Positions 10,247 through 18,759 are shown, numbered from the stretch's first letter. The stretch: DNA of 64,000 nt from Polycyclovorans sp. (GCA_002706265.1 PAKU01000016.1:1-64000); one strand, 5' to 3'. Notes: generated by a model from the letters alone, not told the origin. Translations and numbers: made by a program.

Positions 10247-11487
10247 CAGGAAGTGCTCCGTCGCTGCAGGCGCAGGCGAATCTGCGCGCCGTCGGCACCG
10301 GCGTTGGCCGACTGCACGTCCATCTGCACCACCGGGTCATCGGCAAAGCGCGCGCGCAGGGTTTCAAGGGGCTGCAGGCTGCTGCCGGTGAGGCTGGCCA
10401 CCAGGGCCCCTTCGCGGAACTGCAGACCTTGCAATTGCAGGCCCTCGACCGTTTCAAGGGCGGTCGACAGCGGCGACAGCAGGCCCAGAAAAGCCTGCCC
10501 GCCATTGCCGGCGCGCAGCGCCGCGAGCTGCTGCTCGGCCTGCGCACTCAGGTCGACGATGCGGGTCTGGCTGGGGAACAGTTGCTGGAAGCGGGCGATG
10601 TTGGCGGCTTCCTGCTCGGCGATCTGCCCGGCCAGTCGCTGGCTGGCGATCACGTGCTCCAGTCCGACCACCAGGGCCAGGCTGGCGGCCAGCGCCAGCG
10701 GCCAGCGCCAGGGTTTCAAGGCGGCGCCCAGGTCGCCGCTGGGCGCGTAGGCACCCTGCAGCAGATTCAGCGTGCTCAAGCGTGTGAGCTGCGGGTGCAG
10801 TTGTGGCAACAGCACCGACAAGCCGAACGCAAAGCCGGGACGCAGGCTGGGCGGCTGCGGCAGGCCGGTGAGGTCGGGTGCGCCGTGGCCCACCAGGTAC
10901 AGGGTCAGGCCCGGGGGTGTGTCACGCCCGCCGACCGCCAACTGCAGCGCGGCGGGCAGGTCATCGACCTCGCACTGGAAGCTTGCCCATTGCCGGTGTC
11001 GCACGGTGACAATGCCGTCTTCCAGCCAGGCGTAAAGCTGGGTGTCTTCAGGTTCGGGCAGCCCCAGTACATCGGGGATGATCAGATCGGGATGCAGGTT
11101 GACGGACTGCAGCAGCGCCAGTCCGGCTTCGAAGCGCTGGCGCCGCATGCTGAGCACCGGAAAGCCGTCTGCCTGCCGGGGCGCCGCGATCAGGTGCAGT
11201 TCGTCGGGCTCGTCGGCCACCGCTTCTTCGAGGCTGAAACGCGCGGCCTGCGCGGCCTTGCTGGCCTGTTTGACGGGCAGGTCCAACAGGTCCATGCGGA
11301 GGTCGGCACTGGGCCACAGCACCACCAGACGCTTGCCAAGGGCAAGCGGCGCCAGATTCTTGAGTGCCGATTGTTCAACCGGCCAGGACTGCAAGGCCTC
11401 GGCAGGGGCCACGCAGAATTCGCACGGCGCGTCTTCAGGCGCGTCGTGGTGGGCCGGCGGCAGTCGCAGATAGAGGGTTTCGCGCAA
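10246..11487 (-). CDS. gspL: Type II secretion system protein L
   Basis: GspL has an actin-like cytoplasmic domain that binds the GspE ATPase, one membrane helix and a periplasmic ferredoxin-like domain that binds GspM. The 413-residue product fits. The N-terminal half holds LGKRLVVLWPSADLRMDLLD and the PGLTLYLVGHG segment, and a membrane helix is at about residues 255-275 (WRWPLALAASLALVVGLEH). A periplasmic part of about 130 residues follows. A 39-bp gap separates it from gspK, one of the few non-overlapping junctions in this operon. Confidence 0.92.
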   Translation of the reverse strand: MRETLYLRLPPAHHDAPEDAPCEFCVAPAEALQSWPVEQSALKNLAPLALGKRLVVLWPSADLRMDLLDLPVKQASKAAQAARFSLEEAVADEPDELHLIAAPRQADGFPVLSMRRQRFEAGLALLQSVNLHPDLIIPDVLGLPEPEDTQLYAWLEDGIVTVRHRQWASFQCEVDDLPAALQLAVGGRDTPPGLTLYLVGHGAPDLTGLPQPPSLRPGFAFGLSVLLPQLHPQLTRLSTLNLLQGAYAPSGDLGAALKPWRWPLALAASLALVVGLEHVIASQRLAGQIAEQEAANIARFQQLFPSQTRIVDLSAQAEQQLAALRAGNGGQAFLGLLSPLSTALETVEGLQLQGLQFREGALVASLTGSSLQPLETLRARFADDPVVQMDVQSANAGADGAQIRLRLQRRSTS

Positions 11488-11526
11488 GGGTCGGGATCAG
11501 CTGTTCCGCGGCGGGGTGACACGCCG

Positions 11527-12471
11527 TCAATCGGGGTAGGCCCCGCGCGCCAGCACCGAGGGTGGCGCGCCAGTGGGTCGATAAATCAGATGATACAAGC
11601 CCACCCGGCTACTGCCTATGAGCGCTTCGCTTTCGAGCATGAAGTACTGGCTGGCGACGCTCACCGGCGGGGCATCGACGGTGAGGCTGGACTGGATGGC
11701 CGCAACGTCTTGCAGCGGCGCATCGAGACGCGATTCCAGAAAGCCGCTCAGTTCGGGCCCGGGGGTTTGCACCAGGCTCAGCAGCACCGGCTCGGTGGCG
11801 GTATTGACGTTGACCGCGCTGCCCACCAGCGGCAGTGCGGTGACGTGTGGGCGCAGCAGTTCGAAGATTTCGCGGGTCATGCCCTTCACGGCCATCAGTT
11901 CGCCTACATCGACCATGGGGCGATCGGGCGTGCGGTAGGGCGGCGAAAACCCGAGGTACTCGGTTTCTTCGGCGCCATCGAAGCCGGTGGGCTCCTGGTC
12001 GGCGTCGATCCAGTCGCGGATCACCGAGGCCATGGCCGCAGCCTCGAAGTCGGTGCCGGCGCCGACCAGGACGTACAGGCGCTGAAAGTGGCCGTTGTAG
12101 CGCGTCAGTGCCTCGGCGTCGGCGCTGGCCAGGTTGTTCAGGTTGAAGCGCCCCTGCAGGTCCACCAGGCGCCCGCGCAACACGCCTTCATCGACCGGCA
12201 GATAGTCCACCGGCTGCGCCCAGGGCTCGACCAGGCTGTCGTAGTCGCTGGTTTCGGCATCGCGCTGCAGGATGGTCATGACCCACTGCTCGACGCCCTC
12301 GATGTACCACCAGCCCATTTCGCTTTCCTGCAGCGTCCGCGACCGGTGCACGGCAATCTGGTGACTGACCGCCATGGCGGCGGCGGCAATGGTGGCGATG
12401 GCCACGACCAGGATCGCGGTGATCAGCGCGACGCCGCGCTGTGCGGTGGCCGGGGTGCGGGGCGGGGTCAT
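11527..12471 (-). CDS. gspK: Type II secretion system minor pseudopilin K
   Basis: GspK is the large minor pseudopilin that caps the pseudopilus tip with GspI and GspJ. The 314-residue product has the short leader MTPPRTPATAQRG, then VALITAILVVAIATIAAAAM. Like other GspK proteins it lacks the Glu5 found in the other pseudopilins. The downstream alpha domain carries LVDLQGRFNLNNL and VNVNTATEPVL, which are hallmark family segments. It overlaps gspJ by 1 bp. Confidence 0.95.
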   Translation of the reverse strand: MTPPRTPATAQRGVALITAILVVAIATIAAAAMAVSHQIAVHRSRTLQESEMGWWYIEGVEQWVMTILQRDAETSDYDSLVEPWAQPVDYLPVDEGVLRGRLVDLQGRFNLNNLASADAEALTRYNGHFQRLYVLVGAGTDFEAAAMASVIRDWIDADQEPTGFDGAEETEYLGFSPPYRTPDRPMVDVGELMAVKGMTREIFELLRPHVTALPLVGSAVNVNTATEPVLLSLVQTPGPELSGFLESRLDAPLQDVAAIQSSLTVDAPPVSVASQYFMLESEALIGSSRVGLYHLIYRPTGAPPSVLARGAYPD

Positions 12472-13244
12472 CAGTTGAACGGGATGCCTGGCACCGCCGC
12501 GCCCGGTGTTGGCGGCGGCGTGGTTTCGGGTGCGGGGTCGTTGCCGCCACCTGCGGTGTCCCCGTCTCCGTCACCGGTGCCCGGGTTGGCGTCGGGGTCG
12601 GTGGGCGGGCCTTGCCCGGCGCTCTGGATGATCTGACTGGCGGTGGGCGGTATGCCCGCCTTGAAGCGCCACTGCAGCTCGCCCCAGTCCTTGGTTTCGA
12701 GGGTGATTTCGACCATCAGCGGCAGCTCGTTGCCTTCGCCCGGCCACTCGTCGCGCCATTCCTGATTGGCGTCGAGAAAGCGCCAGGCGACGCTTTCAAC
12801 GTCTTCCAGCAGCCCCAGTTCGACCGGCTCGCTGTCTTGCGCCATGTCGAGAACCCGCCAACTGTCGCGGAACAGGGTGCCTTCGGTGAGGCGGTAGCGC
12901 ACCCTCTGAAAGGTGGTGCGCGGCTGGCGCAGCGGGTTCTGCCAGCCGGCCCGGGTGAACATCACGTCGGCTTCGCGCTGCGCCATGAACGGCGGCTGCC
13001 GGTCGCCGAAGGCATCGCGAATGTCGCGGGCGCTGAGCTGGCGGATGTCATCGCGCACACGGCGATAGCTGCGCTGAAACTCGGCGGTGCGGTCCATGGC
13101 GGCCTCGACGCCGACGCGGGTGTCGAGCACGCTGCGCAGGCCGCCGTACGCGAGGATCGACATGATCGAAAAGATCAGCAGCACCACGATCAGCTCCAGC
13201 AGCGTGAAGCCGGATGCGGCGGCGCGGTGGGGGCGGCCGGTCAC
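12471..13244 (-). CDS. gspJ: Type II secretion system minor pseudopilin J
   Basis: This tip-complex pseudopilin has the prepilin motif SGFTLLELIVVLLIF after a 10-residue leader, so it should be cleaved and methylated by the prepilin peptidase. The conserved core includes RDIRQLSARDIRD and RVRYRL. At 257 residues it is longer than typical GspJ. The extra part is a C-terminal tail of about 60 residues rich in Pro, Gly, Asp and Thr (from about residue 198), with no predicted fold. The start is GTG 13244, overlapping the gspI stop (GTGA). Confidence 0.94.
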   Translation of the reverse strand: MTGRPHRAAASGFTLLELIVVLLIFSIMSILAYGGLRSVLDTRVGVEAAMDRTAEFQRSYRRVRDDIRQLSARDIRDAFGDRQPPFMAQREADVMFTRAGWQNPLRQPRTTFQRVRYRLTEGTLFRDSWRVLDMAQDSEPVELGLLEDVESVAWRFLDANQEWRDEWPGEGNELPLMVEITLETKDWGELQWRFKAGIPPTASQIIQSAGQGPPTDPDANPGTGDGDGDTAGGGNDPAPETTPPPTPGAAVPGIPFN

Positions 13245-13615
13245 CGCGCGCCCCCGGGGTTGCGCATGAAGGTCGACAGCTGCGCGTAACGATTGTCGCC
13301 CTCGGCGTCACTGACGACGATGTCGATGCGCCGCAGCCGCTCGTCCTGGGTGGCTTGCACGGTGGTTTCCCATTCCCACTCGAAGCCGCCCATCTCGGCG
13401 GTGTCGTCGCGCTTGCCTTCTTCCGGCCACTGGGGCTGGCTCAACACCACGCCTAGCTGGTTCTGTGCCACCCACATGGCCAGGGTGCGCATGCGCAGGT
13501 GGTGCGCCGTGTCGGCGTAGCGCGCCATGCCCGAAAGTACTGCGCCCAGGGCGATGGCCAGCACCACGAGCGCGGCGAGCACTTCGATCAGCGTGAAGCC
13601 GCGCGCGCGCGTCAC
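13241..13615 (-). CDS. gspI: Type II secretion system minor pseudopilin I
   Basis: The short pseudopilin of the tip complex is 124 residues long, as usual. A five-residue leader precedes GFTLIEVLAALVVLAIALGA with the expected Glu5. The C-terminal part contains WVAQNQLGVVL, matching the W..N......L signature of GspI, and a strand pair ending in RRIDIVV. The start is GTG 13615, overlapping the gspH stop, so translation is coupled along H-I-J. Confidence 0.94.
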   Translation of the reverse strand: MTRARGFTLIEVLAALVVLAIALGAVLSGMARYADTAHHLRMRTLAMWVAQNQLGVVLSQPQWPEEGKRDDTAEMGGFEWEWETTVQATQDERLRRIDIVVSDAEGDNRYAQLSTFMRNPGGAR

Positions 13616-14211
13616 TCGCCGACCTCGTCCCGCGGGATCTGTGCACGCTTGATGCGGCCCAGCACATCGACCTCGACGCGGTAGGCCAGGTCGAGATCGC
13701 CCGCGAACAGGTCAATGACCATGGGTGTGACCTCGCCACTGGACAGGAACAGGCCCAGCGGCTCCATCGACGCCGTGGGGTCTTCCAGTTGCGCGGCAGG
13801 CGGCATGGCGCGGCCTTCGATGCGCAGACGTATTTCGATGGGTTGGGGGATGGCCTGGGGTCGAAACACGCCGTTCTCGGCGTAAGGCACCCAGCGGCCA
13901 TCGCCGCCGATGGCCACCCATTGCCATTGCGTCTCGGTGGGCCGGAAGCCAATGAACAGGCCCTGCAGCTCGGCCTCTTCCTGCGCCAGTGCCAGCATCC
14001 GGTGGAGCTTCTGCGCTTCGTTGTCGAGCCGGTCGGCCACGTTGCGGCCGCTGATCGAGAACATGGCGAAGGTGATCATCACGCCGATGATCAGCACCAC
14101 CACCATGATTTCGAGCAGCGTGAACCCGCGCGCGCCGCGGGCCGCGCGAGGGCGTGCGCCCGCTCGCACCCGGGCGGGGCCGGGGCCTCCCGGGGCGCGG
14201 CACCGCAGCAC
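13612..14211 (-). CDS. gspH: Type II secretion system minor pseudopilin H
   Basis: The prepilin motif RGFTLLEIMVVVLIIGVMI is followed by the GspH beta-sandwich (EEAELQGLFIGFRP, then WVAIGGDGRW and EIRLRIEGR). The start is uncertain. An open frame reaches back into gspG to ATG 14349, but that would overlap gspG heavily. GTG 14211, 9 nt past the gspG stop, gives a 29-residue very basic leader; GTG 14169 gives a more usual 15-residue leader. I list 14211 because of its spacing to gspG. Whichever is used, cleavage after ARG would give the same mature protein. Confidence 0.88.
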   Translation of the reverse strand: MLRCRAPGGPGPARVRAGARPRAARGARGFTLLEIMVVVLIIGVMITFAMFSISGRNVADRLDNEAQKLHRMLALAQEEAELQGLFIGFRPTETQWQWVAIGGDGRWVPYAENGVFRPQAIPQPIEIRLRIEGRAMPPAAQLEDPTASMEPLGLFLSSGEVTPMVIDLFAGDLDLAYRVEVDVLGRIKRAQIPRDEVGE

Positions 14212-14219
14212 GGAAATGC

Positions 14220-14669
14220 TCAGTTCAGATTCCAGTTCCCGATGTCGGCGGCCACGCCTTCGCCGCCGACGCGACCGTCGGCCCCGAACGAGAAGATGTC
14301 GAACTCGGCGCGCGTGCCGGGATAGAGGTACTGGTACGGCGTGCCCCACGGATCATTGGGCAGGCTCTGGATGTAGCCGCCCGACTTCCAGTTGCGCGGT
14401 TCCGGCTCGCCGCTGGGCTTTTCCACCAGGGCCTCAAGACCCTGCTGGGTGCTGGGATAGTTGAAGTTGTCGAGGCGATAGAGGTTGAGCGAAGCCTCCA
14501 GCATGCGGATGTCCTGACGGGCCTTGGTCATGCGCGCATCGTCCGGGCGATCCATGATGCGCGGCACCACCACCGCCGCGAGAATGCCGAGGATGACCAC
14601 CACGACCATGATTTCGATCAGGGTGAAGCCGCGGGCGCGGCGGGGAAGGGCAGTGCGCATGGAATCCAT
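14220..14669 (-). CDS. gspG: Type II secretion system major pseudopilin G
   Basis: GspG polymerises into the pseudopilus that pushes substrates through the secretin. The 149-residue product has the prepilin signal RARGFTLIEIMVVVVILGIL with Glu5. The strictly family-specific segments are present: DNFNYPSTQQGLEALV, LPNDPWGTPYQYLYPG and the calcium-loop region FSFGADGRVGGEG. ATG 14669 or ATG 14660 could be used. It is the first gene of the operon here; gspC, D, E and F are not in this window and must be encoded elsewhere. Confidence 0.97.
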   Translation of the reverse strand: MDSMRTALPRRARGFTLIEIMVVVVILGILAAVVVPRIMDRPDDARMTKARQDIRMLEASLNLYRLDNFNYPSTQQGLEALVEKPSGEPEPRNWKSGGYIQSLPNDPWGTPYQYLYPGTRAEFDIFSFGADGRVGGEGVAADIGNWNLN

Positions 14670-14765
14670 TCTGGGGTTTCAAAAAGGGGATGGGTGGGCC
14701 GTGGGCGGTCACGCCGGGGCGACTCTGAAGGCGTTGGATCATAACAAAGGGTTCAGGTTCCTCTG

Positions 14766-15332
14766 ATGAAGGGTGCGGCCTGGCTTCTGGCACTGTTTGC
14801 GCTGCTTGAAATCGGTCACCCATGGACCTTCGAGGCCCTGCGTTACGACCGCGACGGTCTGCTGCACGGCCAGATCTGGCGCGCGCTGACGGCCCACCTC
14901 GTGCATCTGGGACCGGTGCACGCCGCCATGAACAGCCTCGCCGTGTTGCTGCTGGTGGCGCTGTGTCAGCCGCAGTGGACCGTGTGGGGCTGGTGTTGGC
15001 GCAGCGCCGCGCTGGCGGTGCCCATCAGTCTGGGACTGTTGGCAGCGGTGCCGGCGCTGGCGTCTTACGTCGGCTTTTCAGGGGTCGCCCACGGGCTGTT
15101 CGTGCTGGCCTTGTGGCCGCTGGCGGTGAAGGGCGACTGGATCGCCCGGGGCTGCCTGCTGTATCTCCTGGGCAAACTGGGGTGGGAGATGATGTTCGGC
15201 GCGGCGGTGATCGACAGTGCGTGGATCGGCGGTGCGGTGATCGTCGAAGCGCACAGTTTCGGGGCTTTGGCGGCCGTGGCCGGGCTGGCACTGGCGGCCT
15301 GGCTTGACGCGCGGGGCGCGTCTCGCCGCTAA
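14766..15332 (+). CDS. rrtA: Rhombosortase (rhomboid-family GlyGly-CTERM protease)
   Basis: The 188-residue polytopic membrane protein has about six hydrophobic segments. The rhomboid Ser motif is in YVGFSGVAHGLF (about residue 100), and a His occurs in a late membrane segment (VEAHSFGALA, about 162). Early segments contain HLVHLGPVHAAMN, where rhomboids carry conserved His/Asn residues. Short length and lack of extra domains fit rhombosortases, which process proteins bearing a C-terminal GlyGly-CTERM tail after export. The gene is divergent from gspG, 96 bp away, and GlyGly-CTERM proteins are typically type II secretion substrates. An ordinary small rhomboid protease is the alternative. Confidence 0.85.
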   Translation: MKGAAWLLALFALLEIGHPWTFEALRYDRDGLLHGQIWRALTAHLVHLGPVHAAMNSLAVLLLVALCQPQWTVWGWCWRSAALAVPISLGLLAAVPALASYVGFSGVAHGLFVLALWPLAVKGDWIARGCLLYLLGKLGWEMMFGAAVIDSAWIGGAVIVEAHSFGALAAVAGLALAAWLDARGASRR

Positions 15333-15366
15333 TGTCGACCCTTTGCAGCGTGGGCCGTATTGACCT

Positions 15367-16299
15367 ATGACATTTGCGATGCTGTTTCCGGGGCAGGGCT
15401 CACAGGCCGTCGGCATGCTGGGCGATTGGACCCACCCTCAGGTCAGCCAGACCTTCGCCGAGGCGGGCGAGGTGCTGGGCTACGACCTTGCCGCACTGGT
15501 GCGTTCCGGGCCGGAGGCCGAACTCAACCGCACCGACCGCACCCAGCCGGCTTTGCTCGCCGCCAGCATTGCGTTATGGCGGGTGTGGCAGGCCGAGGGC
15601 GGCGCCACGCCAGTGGCCATGGCCGGCCACAGCCTGGGCGAGTACGCCGCGTTGGTGGCGTCTGGCGCCCTGCACTTTGCCGATGCCTTGCGGCTGGTCG
15701 AGCGACGTGGCCAGTTGATGCAGGGGGCCGTGCCCGAGGGCGAAGGCGGCATGGTGGCGGTGATTGGTCTTGACGACGAAGCCGTCGAAGCGCTGTGCGC
15801 ACGCTGCCCCGTTGACGCGGTGCTGTCGCCGGTCAATTACAACGCGCCGGGCCAGGTGGTCGTTGCCGGTGCGCGCGCCGCGCTGGACTGGCTGGAAGCC
15901 GAAGGCAAGTCTGCCGGCGCCCGGATGATGGTGCGCCTGCCGGTGTCGGTGCCCTCGCATTGCGCGCTGATGCAGTCGGCAGCGGTCGAGTTCGCCAAAG
16001 ACCTGGACGCCGTTACCCTGCGGATGCCCGAAGTGCCGGTGCTGCACAACGTCGATGCCCGGCCTCGCGTGGACCTCGGCGGCGTGCGCGACGCGCTGGC
16101 CAGCCAGCTCCATCAGCCGGTGCGCTGGTCGCAGACCCTGCTGGTGCTGCAGGGCCAGGGCGTTTCGGCGCTGGCCGAATGCGGTCCCGGCAAGGTATTG
16201 GCGGGGCTGGCCAAGCGCACCCTGAAGGGCGTGCCCTGCCATGCGCTGGAGTCGCCGGCGGGCCTTGCGAGTGCGCAAGCCGCGATTGCGGCAAAATAA
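15367..16299 (+). CDS. fabD: Malonyl-CoA:ACP transacylase FabD
   Basis: FabD loads malonate onto ACP for fatty acid elongation. The 310-residue protein starts TFAMLFPGQGSQAVGML. It has the nucleophile elbow AGHSLGEYAALV (Ser near residue 92) and the catalytic His in PVSVPSHCALM near 200. The C-terminal NVDARP and QLHQPVRW segments are typical. It starts 34 bp after rhombosortase and leads fabG-acpP-fabF. The rpmF-plsX-fabH genes that usually precede fabD are absent. Confidence 0.97.
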   Translation: MTFAMLFPGQGSQAVGMLGDWTHPQVSQTFAEAGEVLGYDLAALVRSGPEAELNRTDRTQPALLAASIALWRVWQAEGGATPVAMAGHSLGEYAALVASGALHFADALRLVERRGQLMQGAVPEGEGGMVAVIGLDDEAVEALCARCPVDAVLSPVNYNAPGQVVVAGARAALDWLEAEGKSAGARMMVRLPVSVPSHCALMQSAAVEFAKDLDAVTLRMPEVPVLHNVDARPRVDLGGVRDALASQLHQPVRWSQTLLVLQGQGVSALAECGPGKVLAGLAKRTLKGVPCHALESPAGLASAQAAIAAK

Positions 16300-16343
16300 C
16301 GATTATTCCAAGTGCCCGACGACTGATCGGGCTCGAGAGAGCC

Positions 16344-17072
16344 ATGAAAAAACTGGAAGGACAAACCGCCTGGGTCACCGGCGCAAGCCGCGGCATCGGG
16401 CAGGCCATTGCCCGGCGGCTGGCTGAAGAGGGCGCCAAAGTGATCGGAACCGCCACCACGCAGGGGGGCGCCGATGCCATTACCGCGGCCCTGGCCGAGT
16501 TTGGCGGCCAAGGCGCGGTGCTGGACGTTCGCGAACCCGAGGCCGGCGACGCCTTGCTCAAGGCGGTCGGCGCACCGGACATCCTCGTCAACAACGCCGG
16601 CGTCACCCGCGATCAGTTGCTGATGCGCATGAAAGACGACGACTGGGACGCGGTGATCGCCACTGACCTCACCAGCGTCTTCCGGCTGACCCGTGCGGTG
16701 CTCAAGAGCATGATGAAGGCCCGCCACGGCCGTATCATCAGCATCGGCTCGGTGGTGGGCACGCGCGGCAATCCGGGGCAAACCAACTACTGTGCCGCCA
16801 AGGCCGGGCTGGTCGGCTTCTCCAAGGCCCTGGCCCAGGAAATCGGTTCAAGAGGCATTACCGTCAATGTGGTGGCGCCCGGCTTCATCGCCACCGACAT
16901 GACCGACGCGCTTGCCGAGGCAACGCGCGAGAGTTTGTTGTCTGCAGTACCGCTGGGTCGTCTGGGTGCGCCAGAAGACATCGCCAACGCGGTGGCCTTT
17001 CTCGCCTCGCCGGAGGCCGGTTACATTACCGGCGAAACCCTGCATATCAACGGTGGTTTACACATGGTCTGA
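16344..17072 (+). CDS. fabG: 3-oxoacyl-ACP reductase FabG
   Basis: FabG performs the NADPH-dependent reduction of 3-oxoacyl-ACP. The 242-residue short-chain dehydrogenase has TGASRGIGQA, NNAG, the catalytic Ser in SIGSVVG, the YCAAK catalytic Tyr/Lys, and PGFIATDMTDAL. The C terminus GETLHINGGLHMV is the FabG signature. The frame is open much further upstream, but ATG 16344, preceded by GAGAG and followed by KKLEGQTAWVTG, is the family start and avoids overlapping fabD. Confidence 0.97.
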   Translation: MKKLEGQTAWVTGASRGIGQAIARRLAEEGAKVIGTATTQGGADAITAALAEFGGQGAVLDVREPEAGDALLKAVGAPDILVNNAGVTRDQLLMRMKDDDWDAVIATDLTSVFRLTRAVLKSMMKARHGRIISIGSVVGTRGNPGQTNYCAAKAGLVGFSKALAQEIGSRGITVNVVAPGFIATDMTDALAEATRESLLSAVPLGRLGAPEDIANAVAFLASPEAGYITGETLHINGGLHMV

Positions 17073-17113
17073 GTGGTCCCCAGCCCCTCTCCCACAGGCC
17101 AGTCCGGGGACGC

Positions 17114-17142
17114 TGTTTCCCTTCCTTTTATCCCTTTACAAT
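17114..17142 (+). promoter_or_regulatory. Candidate acpP promoter
   Basis: TACAAT at 17137-17142 lies 35 bp before the acpP ATG, with a weak TGTTTC 17 bp further upstream. An extra promoter in front of acpP is common because ACP is needed in large excess over the enzymes. The -35 match is poor. Confidence 0.3.
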
Positions 17143-17177
17143 ACGGCGGCTTTCGCCAAATCAGTCAGGAGTGACGC

Positions 17178-17423
17178 ATGAGCAGTCTCGAAGAGAAAGT
17201 TAAGAAAATCATTGCCGAGCAGTTGTCAGTTGCCGAAGACCAGATCACCCCTGACGCTTCGTTTGTCGAAGATCTGGGTGCTGATTCACTCGACACCGTC
17301 GAATTGGTGATGGCACTGGAAGAAGAATTCGAAATCGACATTCCCGACGAGGAAGCCGAGAAAATCGTGACCTTCAACGATGTGCTGAAGTACATCAAGA
17401 ACCACGCCAAGCTCGAAGGCTGA
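17178..17423 (+). CDS. acpP: Acyl carrier protein
   Basis: The 81-residue acidic protein carries acyl chains through fatty acid synthesis. The 4'-phosphopantetheine Ser is in [17 protein letters not shown] (about residue 38), followed by the recognition helix and [13 protein letters not shown]. The start ATG has the strong site CAGGAGTGACGC upstream. Its strong ribosome binding site, candidate promoter and downstream terminator suggest separate high expression within the fab cluster. Confidence 0.98.
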   Translation: MSSLEEKVKKIIAEQLSVAEDQITPDASFVEDLGADSLDTVELVMALEEEFEIDIPDEEAEKIVTFNDVLKYIKNHAKLEG

Positions 17424-17435
17424 TCCGCGTCGCCG

Positions 17436-17470
17436 ATGGGGCCGCCCTGTGCGGCCCCATTTCCTTTTCT
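17436..17470 (+). terminator. Intrinsic terminator between acpP and fabF
   Basis: A perfect 10-bp stem (ATGGGGCCGC / GCGGCCCCAT) with a 5-nt loop is followed by TTCCTTTTCT. Partial termination here would keep acpP mRNA abundant relative to fabF. Confidence 0.8.
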
Positions 17471-17520
17471 GTGTCCTTGTGCGCGGATGGTTTTTCTGAA
17501 AAGCAACTAAAGGAATACAC

Positions 17521-18759
17521 ATGTCCCGTCGCGTTGTTGTGACCGGTCTCGGCACCATTTCGCCTGTCGGCAACACCGTTGCCGAAGCGTGGTCTGCGGT
17601 TTGTGAAGGGCGTTCCGGCATCCGGCCGGTCACCGCCTACGATGTCAGCGCCTACAGCACGCGCATCGCCGGGACCATCATCGATTTTGACGCCACGCAG
17701 TGGTTGAGCGCGAAGGACGTCAAGCGCACCGATGAATTCATCCAGTTCGGCGTTGCTGCGGCCAAGCAGGCCGTGCAGGACGCAGGCCTGCACATTACCG
17801 ACGAAAACCGTGAGCGCATCGGCGTTTGCGTGGGTTCCGGCATCGGCGGCATTGGCACCATCGAGGCCGAGTGCCGCGTGCTGCATGCCAGTGGCCCGCG
17901 GCGCCTGTCGCCGTTTTTCGTGCCGTCTTCGATCATCAACATGACCTCCGGGTACATCTCGATCGATCTGGGCATCACCGGCCCGAATCTTGCCACCGTG
18001 AGCGCCTGCACCACGGGGACGCACGCCATCGGCATGGCCTACCGCATGATCCAGTACGGCGACGCCGACATTTTCATTGCCGGTGGGTCCGAGTACGGCT
18101 CGGCCCCGGCCGGCATGGCGGGCTTCTGCCAGGCCCGTGCCATGTCGACCCGTAACGACGATCCCACCGCCGCCAGCCGGCCGTTCGATGCCGGTCGTGA
18201 CGGTTTCGTGCTGGGCGATGGCGCGGGCGTGCTGGTGCTGGAATCGCTGGAAAGCGCGCAGGCGCGCGGCGCCAGAATCTACGCCGAGCTGGTCGGTTTC
18301 GGCATGTCCAGCGATGCCTCGCACATCACCCTGCCGCCGGATGATGGCCATGGGGCGCGCCGCGCCATGCTCAACGCCCTGAAGGACGCAAAGGCCAATT
18401 CCGACGAGGTGGACTACATCAACGCCCACGGCACCTCCACGCCGGCCGGCGATGTCGCCGAAACGGTGGCCATCAAGGCGGCCTTTGGTGCGCGGGCCTA
18501 CAAATTGCCGGTGTCATCCACCAAGTCGGTCACCGGCCACCTGTTGGGGGCCGCCGGGGGCATCGAGGCCCTGTTCTCGGTCATGGCGCTGAAGGATCAG
18601 GTGATTCCGCCGACCATGAACCTGACCGATCCCGATCCGAAATGTGACCTGGACTACGTGCCCAACACGGCACGCCAGACCAAGCTGAATCTGGTGCTCT
18701 CGAACTCCTTCGGGTTTGGCGGCACCAACGGCACCCTGGCCTTCAAGCGCTACGCTTGA
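17521..18759 (+). CDS. fabF: 3-oxoacyl-ACP synthase II FabF
   Basis: This elongating condensing enzyme (KAS II) has 412 residues and the Cys-His-His triad: Cys in VSACTTGTHAIGMA (near residue 163), His in NAHGTSTPAGD (near 303) and His in VTGHLLGAAGG (near 339). The GFGGTNGTL segment closes the active site. The start ATG follows AAAGGAATACAC, a good binding site. It follows acpP after a terminator hairpin, the canonical gammaproteobacterial order. Confidence 0.97.
   Translation: MSRRVVVTGLGTISPVGNTVAEAWSAVCEGRSGIRPVTAYDVSAYSTRIAGTIIDFDATQWLSAKDVKRTDEFIQFGVAAAKQAVQDAGLHITDENRERIGVCVGSGIGGIGTIEAECRVLHASGPRRLSPFFVPSSIINMTSGYISIDLGITGPNLATVSACTTGTHAIGMAYRMIQYGDADIFIAGGSEYGSAPAGMAGFCQARAMSTRNDDPTAASRPFDAGRDGFVLGDGAGVLVLESLESAQARGARIYAELVGFGMSSDASHITLPPDDGHGARRAMLNALKDAKANSDEVDYINAHGTSTPAGDVAETVAIKAAFGARAYKLPVSSTKSVTGHLLGAAGGIEALFSVMALKDQVIPPTMNLTDPDPKCDLDYVPNTARQTKLNLVLSNSFGFGGTNGTLAFKRYA

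Noticed and set aside
10429..12636. Long plus-strand open frame of 735 codons across gspL and gspK
   Set aside because: It is antisense to well-supported gsp genes; high GC content creates long shadow frames, and no domain is readable.
15960..16343. N-terminal extension of FabG into fabD
   Set aside because: It overlaps the end of fabD in another frame; FabG similarity begins at ATG 16344.
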